From NCBI GenBank assembly GCA_900550545.1, contig URSS01000009.1:1-64000 (forward strand): 64,000 nucleotides of DNA. Direction: 5' to 3'. Positions within the stretch are counted from its first letter, which is position 1; each line of letters opens with the position of its first letter. The translations under genes were made by a program, and so were the position numbers. Of this stretch, positions 1 to 8,110 are shown piece after piece. The notes beneath the pieces were generated by a model, which worked only from the letters and a program-made list of their open reading frames with translations, did not search any database and had not been told where the DNA came from. This stretch comes from an uncultured Lachnobacterium sp. (GTDB lineage: Bacteria > Bacillota > Clostridia > Lachnospirales > Lachnospiraceae).

Positions 1-1149
1 TATGTAAATTTTGAAACAGACGAAAGAATTGGAAAATATTTTGAAACAGATATTCATGCAGATCATGTGATAGCTGTTTTGGAAAAATACTATCAGGCAA
101 AGATTGTACCTGAAAATACACTCATAATTTTTGATGAAATTCAGATGTGTGAAAGAGCATTAACTTCGCTAAAATATTTTTCAGAAGAAGCTCCGGAATA
201 TCATGTAATGGCTGCCGGAAGCCTGCTTGGTGTGGCGGTGAACCGGGAAAAATATTCATTTCCGGTTGGAAAAGTTCAGATGCTGACCATGTATCCAATG
301 GATTTGGAAGAGGTGTTGTGGGCAAAAGGAAAACAGATGCTTACAGACACGATCCGGGAACATTATGAAAATAATCAGCCGTTGAATGAGATGCTCCATG
401 AGGAGGCTATGCAGGAATTTTATCATTATTGTATTGTTGGGGGAATGCCGGCAGCGGTGAAAGCTGACCTTGCAAAAGACAGTCCTATAGAGCAGACGGA
501 AATCAGACAGATGTTATTAAATTCTTATATTGCGGACATGACAAAATATGCGAATAAATCAGATACAGTGCGCATTTTTGAAGCATATGATTCCCTTCCG
601 GCACAGTTGGCAAAAGATGCTAAAAAGTTCCAGTATAAGTTGATAAAATCGGGTGCGCGTGCATCTCAATATGGAGATGCGATTGACTGGCTGATTCGGG
701 CTGGAATTGTAAATAAGTGTATGAAATGTAGTCAGGGATTTTATCCGGTTGCAGCATATCAGGATGTGAGTACATTTAAATTATACTATAGTGATATGGG
801 TATTATGTCTGCCAGAATGGGAATGACGCTGGAAGCATTGAGGAGTAAGGAAACAGAGCATTTTCGTGGTATATTGACAGAGAACTACGTTGCAATTGCA
901 TTGAAAACGAATGGCTATGATCTTCATTATTGGGAGTCAGATAATACGGCAGAAGTAGATTTCCTGATACAAAAAGACAGTCATGTAATTCCGGTTGAAT
1001 GTAAAGCGGGAAATCATGTGAAAGCGAAAAGTATGATGGTTTATATGGAAAAATATGATCCGGTTTATGCCATCAGGATTTCAACAAGAAATTTTGGAAT
1101 GGTAAAGGGGATAAAGTCTGTGCCATTATATAGTGTATTTTGCACTTGA
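1..1149 (+). CDS. AAA-family ATPase with DUF4143 domain, 5' end outside the window
   Basis: The frame is open from base 1, so the first in-frame ATG at 67 is internal and the gene starts upstream of the window. The visible part begins after the Walker A region. LIIFDEIQ is the Walker B segment, followed by the conserved AAGSLLG stretch of the AAA_14 family. The C-terminal half (DFLIQ, PVECKAGN) matches the DUF4143 region, which resembles a PD-(D/E)xK nuclease fold. These ATPases are common, often strain-variable genes in gut Firmicutes and Bacteroidetes; their substrate is unknown. No partner gene is visible downstream. A terminator-like hairpin follows at 1308-1334. The family call is firm; function is open. 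Confidence 0.85.
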   Translation, partial: YVNFETDERIGKYFETDIHADHVIAVLEKYYQAKIVPENTLIIFDEIQMCERALTSLKYFSEEAPEYHVMAAGSLLGVAVNREKYSFPVGKVQMLTMYPMDLEEVLWAKGKQMLTDTIREHYENNQPLNEMLHEEAMQEFYHYCIVGGMPAAVKADLAKDSPIEQTEIRQMLLNSYIADMTKYANKSDTVRIFEAYDSLPAQLAKDAKKFQYKLIKSGARASQYGDAIDWLIRAGIVNKCMKCSQGFYPVAAYQDVSTFKLYYSDMGIMSARMGMTLEALRSKETEHFRGILTENYVAIALKTNGYDLHYWESDNTAEVDFLIQKDSHVIPVECKAGNHVKAKSMMVYMEKYDPVYAIRISTRNFGMVKGIKSVPLYSVFCT

Positions 1150-1307
1150 TATACGAGGCTTCACTACAAATGAATCATTTGAAAAACAGTACCAGTTATT
1201 ACTGGGAAAAAGATTTATTAAATGTTTCACTTTCGTCTATGTAAAGTGTATATTCTGCCAAGCAGACACCTTCTTTCTTCTATAGTATTTAATCTCTTAC
1301 CTAAACC

Positions 1308-1334
1308 AAAAGCCACCTTTTACAGTGGCTTTTT
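1308..1334 (+). terminator. Rho-independent terminator-like hairpin
   Basis: AAAAGCCAC (1308-1316) pairs with GTGGCTTTT (1325-1333) around an 8-base loop, and a short T-run is part of the 3' arm. It lies about 160 bases after the ATPase stop codon, and nothing else recognisable lies between 1150 and 1307. It probably ends the ATPase transcript. Confidence 0.6.
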
Positions 1335-1399
1335 ACAAGTGAACGATATTCTAATTTTTATTTCCGTAATCCCTGAAGGATAAACCTACATGTGAATAA

Positions 1400-1843
1400 T
1401 ATTCTAAGCGTCATTCACGCACTTGCGTATACAACATTAATTACCATGTGGTTTGGTCGGTAAAGTACAGGCGAAACTGTATTCACGACTATCTTCATAA
1501 AGTGACCAGAGCAGTAGTGAATTATTGTAAAGCAAATGATATCCACACGGTTATTATTGGCGATATCACAAATATTCGAAGGAATAAGAATCTGGGAAAA
1601 GTGACAAATCAAAAACTTCATGCACCACAAGTAACAAAAGAATATGCAAAGAAATGTAACAGAACGAACAGGGGATTGTATAAGGTGTTTTATTTAAAAC
1701 AGTCTCCAAAATTTCTTGAAATATCAAATGCTTTATGCTATATTGAATATAAAGAAAGACACCTGCTGGAACAGATGCCTTTCAGTTCGGATAGTATCCA
1801 TTCCAAAAGTGGATGCTCCCAAGTATGCATTTTGCTCTTATGA
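1400..1843 (+). mobile_element. Internally deleted IS200/IS605-family element (tnpA stub joined to tnpB fragments)
   Basis: The frame running into GTG 1448 encodes YNINYHVVWSVKYRR, the N-terminal hallmark of Y1 (IS200 TnpA) transposases, but the HUH and tyrosine regions are missing. After about 20 residues the sequence jumps to TnpB-like text: HDYLHKVTRAVVNYC, then IIGDITNIRRNKNLGK with the RuvC-like aspartate, then EYAKKCNRTNRGLY from the zinc-finger region. Most of both genes has been lost. A further frame change after about 1700 separates the last TnpB-like residues. No ATG precedes the tnpA stub and a TAA lies at 1397-1399. The remnant cannot code for an active transposase; it could only move in trans if its end hairpins survive. 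Confidence 0.75.
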
Positions 1844-1848
1844 GCACA

Positions 1849-1885
1849 GCCTTACCTGTTTGCCGACAGGTAAGGCATTTTTATT
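1849..1885 (+). terminator. Strong hairpin terminator between IS remnant and toxin gene
   Basis: GCCTTACCTGT (1849-1859) pairs perfectly with ACAGGTAAGGC (1866-1876) around a 6-base loop and is followed on the plus strand by TTTTTATTTCTTCTT. It would stop plus-strand transcription running against the convergent small toxin gene. It could also be the 3' end of an antisense antitoxin RNA. Confidence 0.7.
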
Positions 1886-2000
1886 TCTTCTTATTATTTC
1901 TCTTATCGAGAAAGGTAAGAAACGCAATAATCAAACTACCAAAAGACATCAACAAAGCTAATATCCCAATGAAAATCGTAATGATTTCATAAGCTGTCAT
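1881..2000 (-). CDS. Putative holin-like toxin, small hydrophobic peptide (39 aa)
   Basis: The minus-strand ATG at 2000-1998 opens a 39-codon frame that begins MTAYEIIT, continues with a hydrophobic stretch rich in Ile, Leu, Phe and Gly (about residues 6-31), and ends in a basic DKRNNKKK tail before TAA. This layout matches the putative holin-like toxin (Hol_Tox) peptides of Firmicutes, which resemble type I toxin-antitoxin toxins acting at the membrane. A strong GGGAGGTGG ribosome site lies just upstream of the start. The leader at 2001-2100 is about 100 bases with GC-rich inverted segments. The gene converges on the strong hairpin at 1849-1876. Toxicity and an antisense RNA partner are inferred, not seen. 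Confidence 0.7.
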   Translation of the reverse strand: MTAYEIITIFIGILALLMSFGSLIIAFLTFLDKRNNKKK

Positions 2001-2247
2001 ATGCGCCACCTCCCTTCTTATGTATTCCAGTAAACTGTCATTAAGCTCGGGAGGCTACCACCCCTGTCATGGGCTTTCCGTAAGAAAATTGTATCATACC
2101 AACATAAGGGTTTCAACAATATTCGACAGCGTGATTTTTCATTTTTTCCAAATAAAAACACATATTAATAGTGAAACAAAAGTGCTCTATCATAAAAATG
2201 GAAAACACATATTAATAATAAGAATAAAAATCGAAGGAGGAAAAAAT

Positions 2248-2640
2248 ATGAGAAACGATGATAGTTATGAAGCCTACAAAAGGAAATTTAATCTGGGGGT
2301 TGTTGGTGTAATTATACTTATGCTGGTGCTTTGGTTTGGGAATTTTGATGGTTCGAACCACAATTGGGAGCTACTGGTTAAAAATATAGGCACCACCAAA
2401 GCAACTTATCGGTGTAGTGATTCTTCCATCACTGATCTTATCACTGATCTTTTTTGGGACGAACATAATCAGGAAATGCTTGAAAAATATGTGAAAGAAG
2501 AACGGGAATGGGAATCTACTCATGAATATGACCATTTTTTGGAAGATTTGGGATTATATAGTGTTATTTGCCTCGATGGTTGCATTGGTTGCGCCCCATG
2601 GCGCACCTTTGGCTGTACCACTGTAGTAGATAGTGGTTAA
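2248..2640 (+). pseudogene. Small membrane protein gene, probably 3'-truncated by recombination
   Basis: ATG 2248 follows a good AAGGAGG site. The product starts MRNDDSYEAYKRKFN, has one hydrophobic segment (about residues 16-33) and then a soluble acidic region. From about 2555 its frame runs antisense through the leucine-rich-repeat remnant on the other strand, so the last 25 or so residues (CIGCAPWRTFGC and on) are not its own. I do not recognise the family. The likely history is that an intact gene was cut at about 2555-2565 by insertion or recombination. Confidence 0.5.
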
Positions 2641-2880
2641 AGAAAATGCGTTTTCAAATAAATTTGTGGGTATATTTGTAAGGTTATTTGATAATGTTAC
2701 ACTAATAAGATTACTACAAGATTCAAACACACCTTGTTCTATATAAGTTACGCTATTCGGAACAACTATGGCCGTTAAGCTTTCATTTATCTGATTCGTC
2801 CGCATGTGCTGAGGTAGGGGAAACAACCATTCCAACAGCAAGCGCCCCTGTTAAAATTTTTGCTACTAACTTTTTTAATT
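2565..2880 (-). pseudogene. BspA-like leucine-rich-repeat surface protein, frameshifted remnant
   Basis: On the minus strand, 2875-2790 encodes a typical export signal: KKLVAKILTGALAVGMV followed by SAHADES, then a stop. The neighbouring frame continues with LTAIVVPNSVTYIEQGVFES and SNNLTNIPTNLFENAFSL, which are LRR_5 (BspA/TpLRR) repeats. Signal and repeats are therefore in different frames, and no in-frame start codon precedes the signal. Only about two repeats are left. The piece overlaps the ends of two plus-strand fragments, so it marks a rearrangement junction on both sides. Confidence 0.65.
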
Positions 2881-2984
2881 GGCTATTTTGGCTGTATACC
2901 AGAAAAATAGGGTGTTATATTCTTTGGGAGCAGAACAAAGAAAGATATCGACAGGATGGAACTTCCTGGGATTGTATATGTGAT

Positions 2985-3473
2985 ATGCAAAAAGACGCAT
3001 GGTCAAAATTTTCTTTAGACTCATTGGTGACGAATAGAGATAAAAAATTTTGTGATGCAGATACGCTTACTGAAGAAATGAAAGAATTATTGATAGAGAA
3101 GATATTGGAAGCTATTGACAAGGTATATGCAATATTAGAGGCTGTTGAGCCTTGCGGAGAGGATAACAGAAGAGAGTTGTGGCTGAAAGCGGAGCGTGGA
3201 ACTATAGACGATTATGACGACTACGAAAGCCTAAAGGATGAAGAAGTCGTAGAGAATTATGAAGAGTTTGAGAAAATGTGGCATGAAGAATATCCAGACG
3301 AAATAAGCTGGTATCATCTTGTGACAATAGAACGGGATGATTACAGGGCAATATTTCTTGGAAGAGAGCTGATCTATCAGTCCAGGATTCTGGAAGCTCA
3401 CTCTTCATATGAGTACAATGTTGAAGAACTATTTGTATGGATGCAGGATGCAGTTAAGAAATGTATTGCTTAA
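2985..3473 (+). CDS. Acidic hypothetical protein, probably missing its N-terminus
   Basis: From ATG 2985 the product is 162 residues, very rich in Glu and Asp, with no membrane segment and no family I recognise. The same frame is open upstream to about 2890 (text such as ERYRQDGTSWDC), without an ATG, so the true start was probably lost at the junction with the leucine-rich-repeat remnant. No clear ribosome site precedes 2985. The stop at 3473 is directly followed by degraded sequence. Confidence 0.45.
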   Translation: MQKDAWSKFSLDSLVTNRDKKFCDADTLTEEMKELLIEKILEAIDKVYAILEAVEPCGEDNRRELWLKAERGTIDDYDDYESLKDEEVVENYEEFEKMWHEEYPDEISWYHLVTIERDDYRAIFLGRELIYQSRILEAHSSYEYNVEELFVWMQDAVKKCIA

Positions 3474-3598
3474 ATGAAGGAAGGAACCTATAATGAGGAT
3501 GTGAATGATAATCTAAATGCCAGACAGAGAACAGGTACAATATCAAGAAAAGATTACTGGGATATATTCCCTGAACGAAAAGATTCTTATCTGTCAGA

Positions 3599-3802
3599 CA
3601 TTACAGCCGCTACGACATCGGAGAAAAGGAGCAGGATATTATTGCTCTTGTCGGAGTTGGAAAAAGCAACCGTGAGATTGCAGACGAACTGTTTCTGAGT
3701 GAGGGAACCGTCCGCAATTATATCAGCAGCATTCTCGATAAGCTTTCTCTGCGTGACCGCACCCAGCTTGCAGTATTCTATTTGACGAAGGTGCGCAACT
3801 AG
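3599..3802 (+). pseudogene. LuxR/NarL-type helix-turn-helix remnant
   Basis: The frame 3599-3802 encodes GEKEQDIIALVGVGKSNREI, then ADELFLSEGTVRNYISSILD and DKLSLRDRTQLAVFYL. This is a complete GerE/LuxR DNA-binding helix-turn-helix and C-terminal end of a NarL-family response regulator. The receiver domain is absent: upstream sequence is unrelated and there is no in-frame start codon. It is the surviving 3' end of a regulator gene and ends about 110 bases before the Agr-type regulator. Confidence 0.75.
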
Positions 3803-3914
3803 CAACGAAAATTTAATCGAATCAGAAAACCAGTCCTTAAAGGCAGATGGTAGCTGCTCAAAGGGCACAAGCGAAAATAGTCATATAAACAAAAGAAGGG
3901 GGAAAGACGAGTTT

Positions 3915-4670
3915 ATGCCATTTATGGGTATAGAGCATTGGACTATTGCAATATGCGATGATGATGAAATATTTCTTTCGAGGTTGGAGAAACAAATAAG
4001 GGCAGAATTGCAGCAGCTAAATGTAGTGGGGGAAATTGTATCATACACGGATAGTGAGAAATTGTTGGAGACAAAACTGCATCAGACAGAAATTTTTTTT
4101 CTTGATATTGATATGCCGGAAGTAACGGGTATGGAATTGGCTGCCAAGTTGGAAGAACAAAATCCGCAGGCAATTGTTATTTTTATCAGCAATCATGAGG
4201 AGGCTGTATTTGAGGCAATTCACTATAAGCCATTTCGTTTCATTAGAAAAGCGTATTTACAGGCGGAACTTTCGGAAGCGTTGCAAAGCTTGAAAAAACA
4301 GAAGGAGAAGAGAGCGCGATTTATTACATTAGATGTAAAAGAGCAACAGATTGTGCTTCCGGTAAAGGAAATCGTTTATATAGAGAGTCAGGCTCATTAC
4401 CTACTATTTCATGTAATGAATTCTGAGCGTGAAGAACAGGTTGTGCGAAGCAGAGGAAAAATATCTGATTATGCAGAAAAAATGCTTATTTTCCATTTCC
4501 TGCGTCCGGGAAAAAGTTATCTTGTAAATAGCATGTGGATACAGAATTTTAATTTGAAGGAAATCACTGTAAAAACAGGGCAGCATATTCCGGTCAGTAG
4601 AGATAAGAAGGAAGAGGTAAAGAAACAATATTTTGGTTATATGAGGAGTCGGATATATGAAATGGATTAG
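3915..4670 (+). CDS. LytTR-family response regulator, AgrA-like
   Basis: A 251-residue two-domain regulator. The receiver has the acidic cluster CDDDE (residues 14-18) and FFLDIDMPEVTG with phospho-acceptor Asp64. The C-terminal part (from about residue 140, with IVYIESQAHYLLFH) is a LytTR DNA-binding domain. The family usually answers an AgrC-type sensor of a cyclic peptide or controls bacteriocin and virulence genes. The gene overlaps the kinase downstream by 14 bases, so the two are coupled. The ATG at 3915 follows an AGGGGG-type site. A remnant of the peptide-processing gene agrB lies beyond the kinase. Confidence 0.85.
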   Translation: MPFMGIEHWTIAICDDDEIFLSRLEKQIRAELQQLNVVGEIVSYTDSEKLLETKLHQTEIFFLDIDMPEVTGMELAAKLEEQNPQAIVIFISNHEEAVFEAIHYKPFRFIRKAYLQAELSEALQSLKKQKEKRARFITLDVKEQQIVLPVKEIVYIESQAHYLLFHVMNSEREEQVVRSRGKISDYAEKMLIFHFLRPGKSYLVNSMWIQNFNLKEITVKTGQHIPVSRDKKEEVKKQYFGYMRSRIYEMD

Positions 4671-5964
4671 TTTCATAATAGAGATTGCGGCCTGCATTAT
4701 CAGTTTTGGAATTTGCACAGCGGTAATTCGGGCGCAATTTAGACCTAGAGACGAATTGGCATGGTGGAAGTATCTTGTGTTTGGAATCACATTTACAGCA
4801 GTTACTTATTTTGAAGTGGGGTCGAATCTGATTGCGTCATTTATTGGAATGGGAATATGTATTTTTTTTGCCCAGAGATATTTTGAAGGACGGTTTGCTT
4901 CAAAAGTCATCTCTGTTATTATGATTAATGTATTGACAATTCTGATAAGTATCATATGTCTTTATGTTATTTCAGCATTCAGCGGAGTGACAATGGAAAA
5001 ACTGACGATGTATGGGAATTCGATGAGACTTATCGAGGTTTGTGTCATGAAGAGTCTCTGCATTTTTATCGCATATGCTTATATAAGAACTATAAAAAGA
5101 CAGAGAGAATTTGTACAACAGGAATTGCTGATAAGCGGGATTTTTTTTGCTTGTTTTTTTGTTGTCTCTCTGTTTTTTATTATCCTGTTAAAACAGGTTA
5201 TGTTACCGCGAATCTTACAGATAGCTTTTGCAGTAATAACGCTTTTGTTTCTGGGAATCATTCTTCTTGTGTTGTGGCTCTTGAACCACTTGCAAAATCA
5301 AAATCGAGAACTGCTTGAGAACAGTATTTTGCGAACTCAGTTGAGGGAGCAGGAGAAACTGATGAAAGTATCAGAGGAAAGCAACCAAAAAATCCGCGAA
5401 GTAAGACATGATATCCGACGTTATTTCTCGAACTATCTCCAACTTTTGGAAGAAGGTAAGGTAGAATTAGTTAAAAAAGAAATGCAAAAGACTTTTGCCA
5501 CGAAACTGTCAGAGAAACAGCAGATTTATACCCCTAATTTGATGTTGAATGCTGTTATCAATGAGAAGAAGGAGATATGTGAAAAGAACCACATACGATT
5601 TGTGATTCATGTGAAGCTTCCGGAGAATATAGATACGATAGAACTGGCAATTGCTTTGTCGAATCTTTTGGATAACGCGATTGAAGCTGAGCAGAAAGAG
5701 CAGGAGCAGGAAATTCATCTTAACATGGAAGTGGTAGATGAAATGTTTAATCTAATTGTAGAGAATCACATTCAAAACTCTGTTCTTTGTGTAAATCCTA
5801 AACTTGTCACATCGAAAAAAAATAAGGCTGAACATGGATTGGGAATCCCGACAGTTCGGGAGATTGTCAATCAGTATCAGGGATTTTTAAATATATCGGA
5901 AGAAGCAAATAATATGATTGTACATATGGTAATTCCACTTGCTAATTTTGCCAAAAACAGGTAA
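4657..5964 (+). CDS. Membrane sensor histidine kinase, AgrC-like (GHKL)
   Basis: A 435-residue protein with about six membrane segments in residues 1-210, followed by a coiled linker and the kinase core. The REVRHDIRRYFSNY motif places the phosphorylated histidine at His251, typical of the AgrC/SpoOB-type dimer domain. NLLDNAIEAE is the N box, and HGLGIPTVREIV forms the G-rich ATP lid of a GHKL ATPase. The gene overlaps the LytTR regulator, so the two form a two-component system. Family knowledge predicts a peptide pheromone as ligand. Only a stub of agrB remains downstream and I see no agrD-like precursor, so the pair may be orphaned or re-assigned. Confidence 0.85.
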   Translation: MKWISFIIEIAACIISFGICTAVIRAQFRPRDELAWWKYLVFGITFTAVTYFEVGSNLIASFIGMGICIFFAQRYFEGRFASKVISVIMINVLTILISIICLYVISAFSGVTMEKLTMYGNSMRLIEVCVMKSLCIFIAYAYIRTIKRQREFVQQELLISGIFFACFFVVSLFFIILLKQVMLPRILQIAFAVITLLFLGIILLVLWLLNHLQNQNRELLENSILRTQLREQEKLMKVSEESNQKIREVRHDIRRYFSNYLQLLEEGKVELVKKEMQKTFATKLSEKQQIYTPNLMLNAVINEKKEICEKNHIRFVIHVKLPENIDTIELAIALSNLLDNAIEAEQKEQEQEIHLNMEVVDEMFNLIVENHIQNSVLCVNPKLVTSKKNKAEHGLGIPTVREIVNQYQGFLNISEEANNMIVHMVIPLANFAKNR

Positions 5965-6029
5965 AACTTGCCAAACGAATTGTAAAGATTAAGAAATCAG
6001 TTATCATCAGATTGAAAGGACGTGTGTTT

Positions 6030-6176
6030 ATGTCTGGATTATCAAAAATGATAGCTGATTTTTTTGTTCGTGAAAATGTAATTGAACATGAGGAATATGA
6101 GATTTATAAATATGGTTCAGATATATTATTGGAGGGGGAAAGATGGGAAGAAAAAATTGTGCAGTTATTATGCTGA
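6030..6176 (+). pseudogene. agrB 5' remnant (accessory gene regulator B stub)
   Basis: ATG 6030 follows a GAAAGGA site and opens a 48-codon frame. Residues 1-35, including IADFFVRENVIEHEEYEIYK, then YGSDILL, match the conserved N-terminus of AgrB, the membrane protease that processes the cyclic autoinducer peptide. After that the frame runs into the start of the next gene and stops at 6176. All AgrB membrane segments and the catalytic His/Cys are gone. The position directly after an AgrC-like kinase supports the identification. Confidence 0.7.
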
Positions 6177-7336
6177 CAAGCGCCTGTCTTGTTCTGACAG
6201 CCTGTGCGCCAACGGAGTTTCCCGAGCAGAATGGCACAGAGCACCAGAATCAGATGGAGGGGGTCGCCAAACAGGAGCTTACAGAGTTTGATACAGATGA
6301 TGTTGAGAAAATTCCAGATCATCTGACCTGTCAGGTGGATGATCTGTTAATGGTAGATGCAGATGTCCGGTTATGGGGGCTTTCGGAATGGAAGCTTTCC
6401 GACTGGTATGCGACAGAAAAAAATTATACAGAATCAGAAGAAGAGGCACATGAGCTGATTCAGAAAATGATGAACGAAGCAGGGTGGAAATATGAGGAGA
6501 AGGATGTAGAGTGTTACAGGAACAGTGAAGGGGAAAAAATTTATTATGTAGAGATTTCAAATCATGAGGACAATGTTTATGTTTTACCGGACAGATTTAG
6601 TTATTCAACTGAACGCGGGTATGTTTCCTTAAATCAGTCAGACTTCTGCGGAGATTATAAGGGAGACAACAGAGAACTGTACAAAACCGGCAGAGAGCTG
6701 GCGTTCGGTTCGATAAAAGAGAGTGAACAGCTGGCAGTGGATTATGCAGAAAAAATGGGAATTCAGGTCAGTGATACAGTGGACTGCTATACACTGGATG
6801 AAAAGAATAAGAGAATATCATGGCTGGATCTTGATAAATTCGACAATCACACACCGGAGGAAGAAGAAAATAGGAATTTCTCGTATGCGATATTTCTTTA
6901 TCAGGATTACTTTGGCATTCCGGGTCTTAGATATGATCCGGGGGATGGAAAACTTACAAACGATACCACTTTCCGTTCAAGCGTGTGTGAAGTAAGTGTA
7001 GACAGGGATGGAATTGCATATTTTCAGTCTGCACCAACGTATGAGCTGGAGAAAATGGGAACCGAACAGGAGATTCTTCGTCCGGCGGACATTATAGAAA
7101 AACAGGTAGAGATGATGAAGTCAAAGGAGGAAACCGGTGAAATGAAGCTGTCGGAGGTTTCGCTGGAATATCTGCCGGTTTACGATAAAGAAACGGAATT
7201 GTACCATATGTGTCCGGTATGGGCATGTTATTATTCGCAGACAGTCACTCACTATGGTGAGGTGAATTATGATTCCGAAGAGAAATATATAGCTATTTAT
7301 GATGCCTATACAGGTGAAGTTCTGCAGACCAAATGA
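6143..7336 (+). CDS. Lipoprotein of unknown function
   Basis: A 397-residue protein with a lipoprotein signal: MGRKNCAVIML, hydrophobic core, then LTAC with lipidated Cys21. The mature part is acidic and has no domain I can name; the repeated YDxxTGEVLQTK-like ending recalls YycH/PepSY-type extracellular modules but this is weak. ATG 6143 follows a strong GGAGGGGGAAAG site. It starts inside the end of the agrB stub and is followed after 12 bases by two ABC permeases and an ATPase. By position it is probably an accessory or immunity lipoprotein of that exporter. Confidence 0.75.
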   Translation: MGRKNCAVIMLTSACLVLTACAPTEFPEQNGTEHQNQMEGVAKQELTEFDTDDVEKIPDHLTCQVDDLLMVDADVRLWGLSEWKLSDWYATEKNYTESEEEAHELIQKMMNEAGWKYEEKDVECYRNSEGEKIYYVEISNHEDNVYVLPDRFSYSTERGYVSLNQSDFCGDYKGDNRELYKTGRELAFGSIKESEQLAVDYAEKMGIQVSDTVDCYTLDEKNKRISWLDLDKFDNHTPEEEENRNFSYAIFLYQDYFGIPGLRYDPGDGKLTNDTTFRSSVCEVSVDRDGIAYFQSAPTYELEKMGTEQEILRPADIIEKQVEMMKSKEETGEMKLSEVSLEYLPVYDKETELYHMCPVWACYYSQTVTHYGEVNYDSEEKYIAIYDAYTGEVLQTK

Positions 7337-7348
7337 GGGGGGAGAAAT

Positions 7349-8110
7349 ATGAACCGGTATTTTACAACAAATGTACTTCGCATGTTTCAGAATCGAAAAA
7401 TATATATCTGCACACTTGGAATGGCACTGACACTGTATATGAGCGGAATTGCTTTTATCCGCTCAGACGGGGATTCTGCGAATCTGCAGGATGCTTTTTC
7501 CGTCGTATCCAGTTCCGGGTTCATTATCCTGTTTTATCTGCTCTGCGTGATTGGCGGAGGTCTCAGTTACTGTGAGGACTGTAACAGTGGTTTTACCAGA
7601 TACGCAGTCGTAAGAGGTGATGCAAAAAAGTATATCAGGGGGCATCTTTTTTCTGCAGCCCTTGGCGGCTGTGCAAGCATGCTTGGCGGTATGGCATTGT
7701 ATGAACTGCTCATGATTTTTACGCTTTGGCCGATAAAAGGCTCGTTTTATGCTATGTTTTCGCAGAATCATGCTTACTTTATCCAGAATATCTGGAATGC
7801 TCTGCTACTGTCCCTGCTGGGTGCGGTTCTCGCAGGATTGGCGATGACGGTGACGGCATGTATTCCCAATATATTTGTCGGGACGGCAATGCCCATTCTT
7901 ATTTATTACATGGTCATCTGCCTGTCCAATAAATATGCTCCGCTGGAGCTGGGACCAATTCTGCCGGCATGGGTATACTTTGGCAATGCGGAATTTCTGG
8001 GGGGAGGAATCTGGCAGATGCTTTATGCTCTGGCGTATACAGGCTGTATCTACTTTGTTTTGTGGAAGATTGCGGCAAGGCAGATTATAAGGAGGATGGA
8101 AAATGCTTAG
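7349..8110 (+). CDS. ABC transporter permease subunit (first of two)
   Basis: A 253-residue protein with about six membrane helices: one near residues 22-40, several between 50 and 200, and one near the C-terminus. It has no catalytic motif. The ATG follows a GAGGGGGGAGAAAT site, 12 bases after the lipoprotein stop. Its end overlaps the second permease by 8 bases, and an ATPase follows. This makes a bacitracin- or lantibiotic-immunity-like exporter the best guess. Sequence alone does not give the substrate. Confidence 0.75.
   Translation: MNRYFTTNVLRMFQNRKIYICTLGMALTLYMSGIAFIRSDGDSANLQDAFSVVSSSGFIILFYLLCVIGGGLSYCEDCNSGFTRYAVVRGDAKKYIRGHLFSAALGGCASMLGGMALYELLMIFTLWPIKGSFYAMFSQNHAYFIQNIWNALLLSLLGAVLAGLAMTVTACIPNIFVGTAMPILIYYMVICLSNKYAPLELGPILPAWVYFGNAEFLGGGIWQMLYALAYTGCIYFVLWKIAARQIIRRMENA

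Noticed and set aside
1716..1961. 81-codon frame crossing the IS remnant, hairpin and toxin gene
   Set aside because: It crosses a terminator and runs antisense through the toxin gene; only its first part reflects TnpB debris.
3474..3698. 74-codon frame after the acidic protein
   Set aside because: Its second half is an out-of-frame reading of the LuxR helix-turn-helix stub, so it is not a gene.
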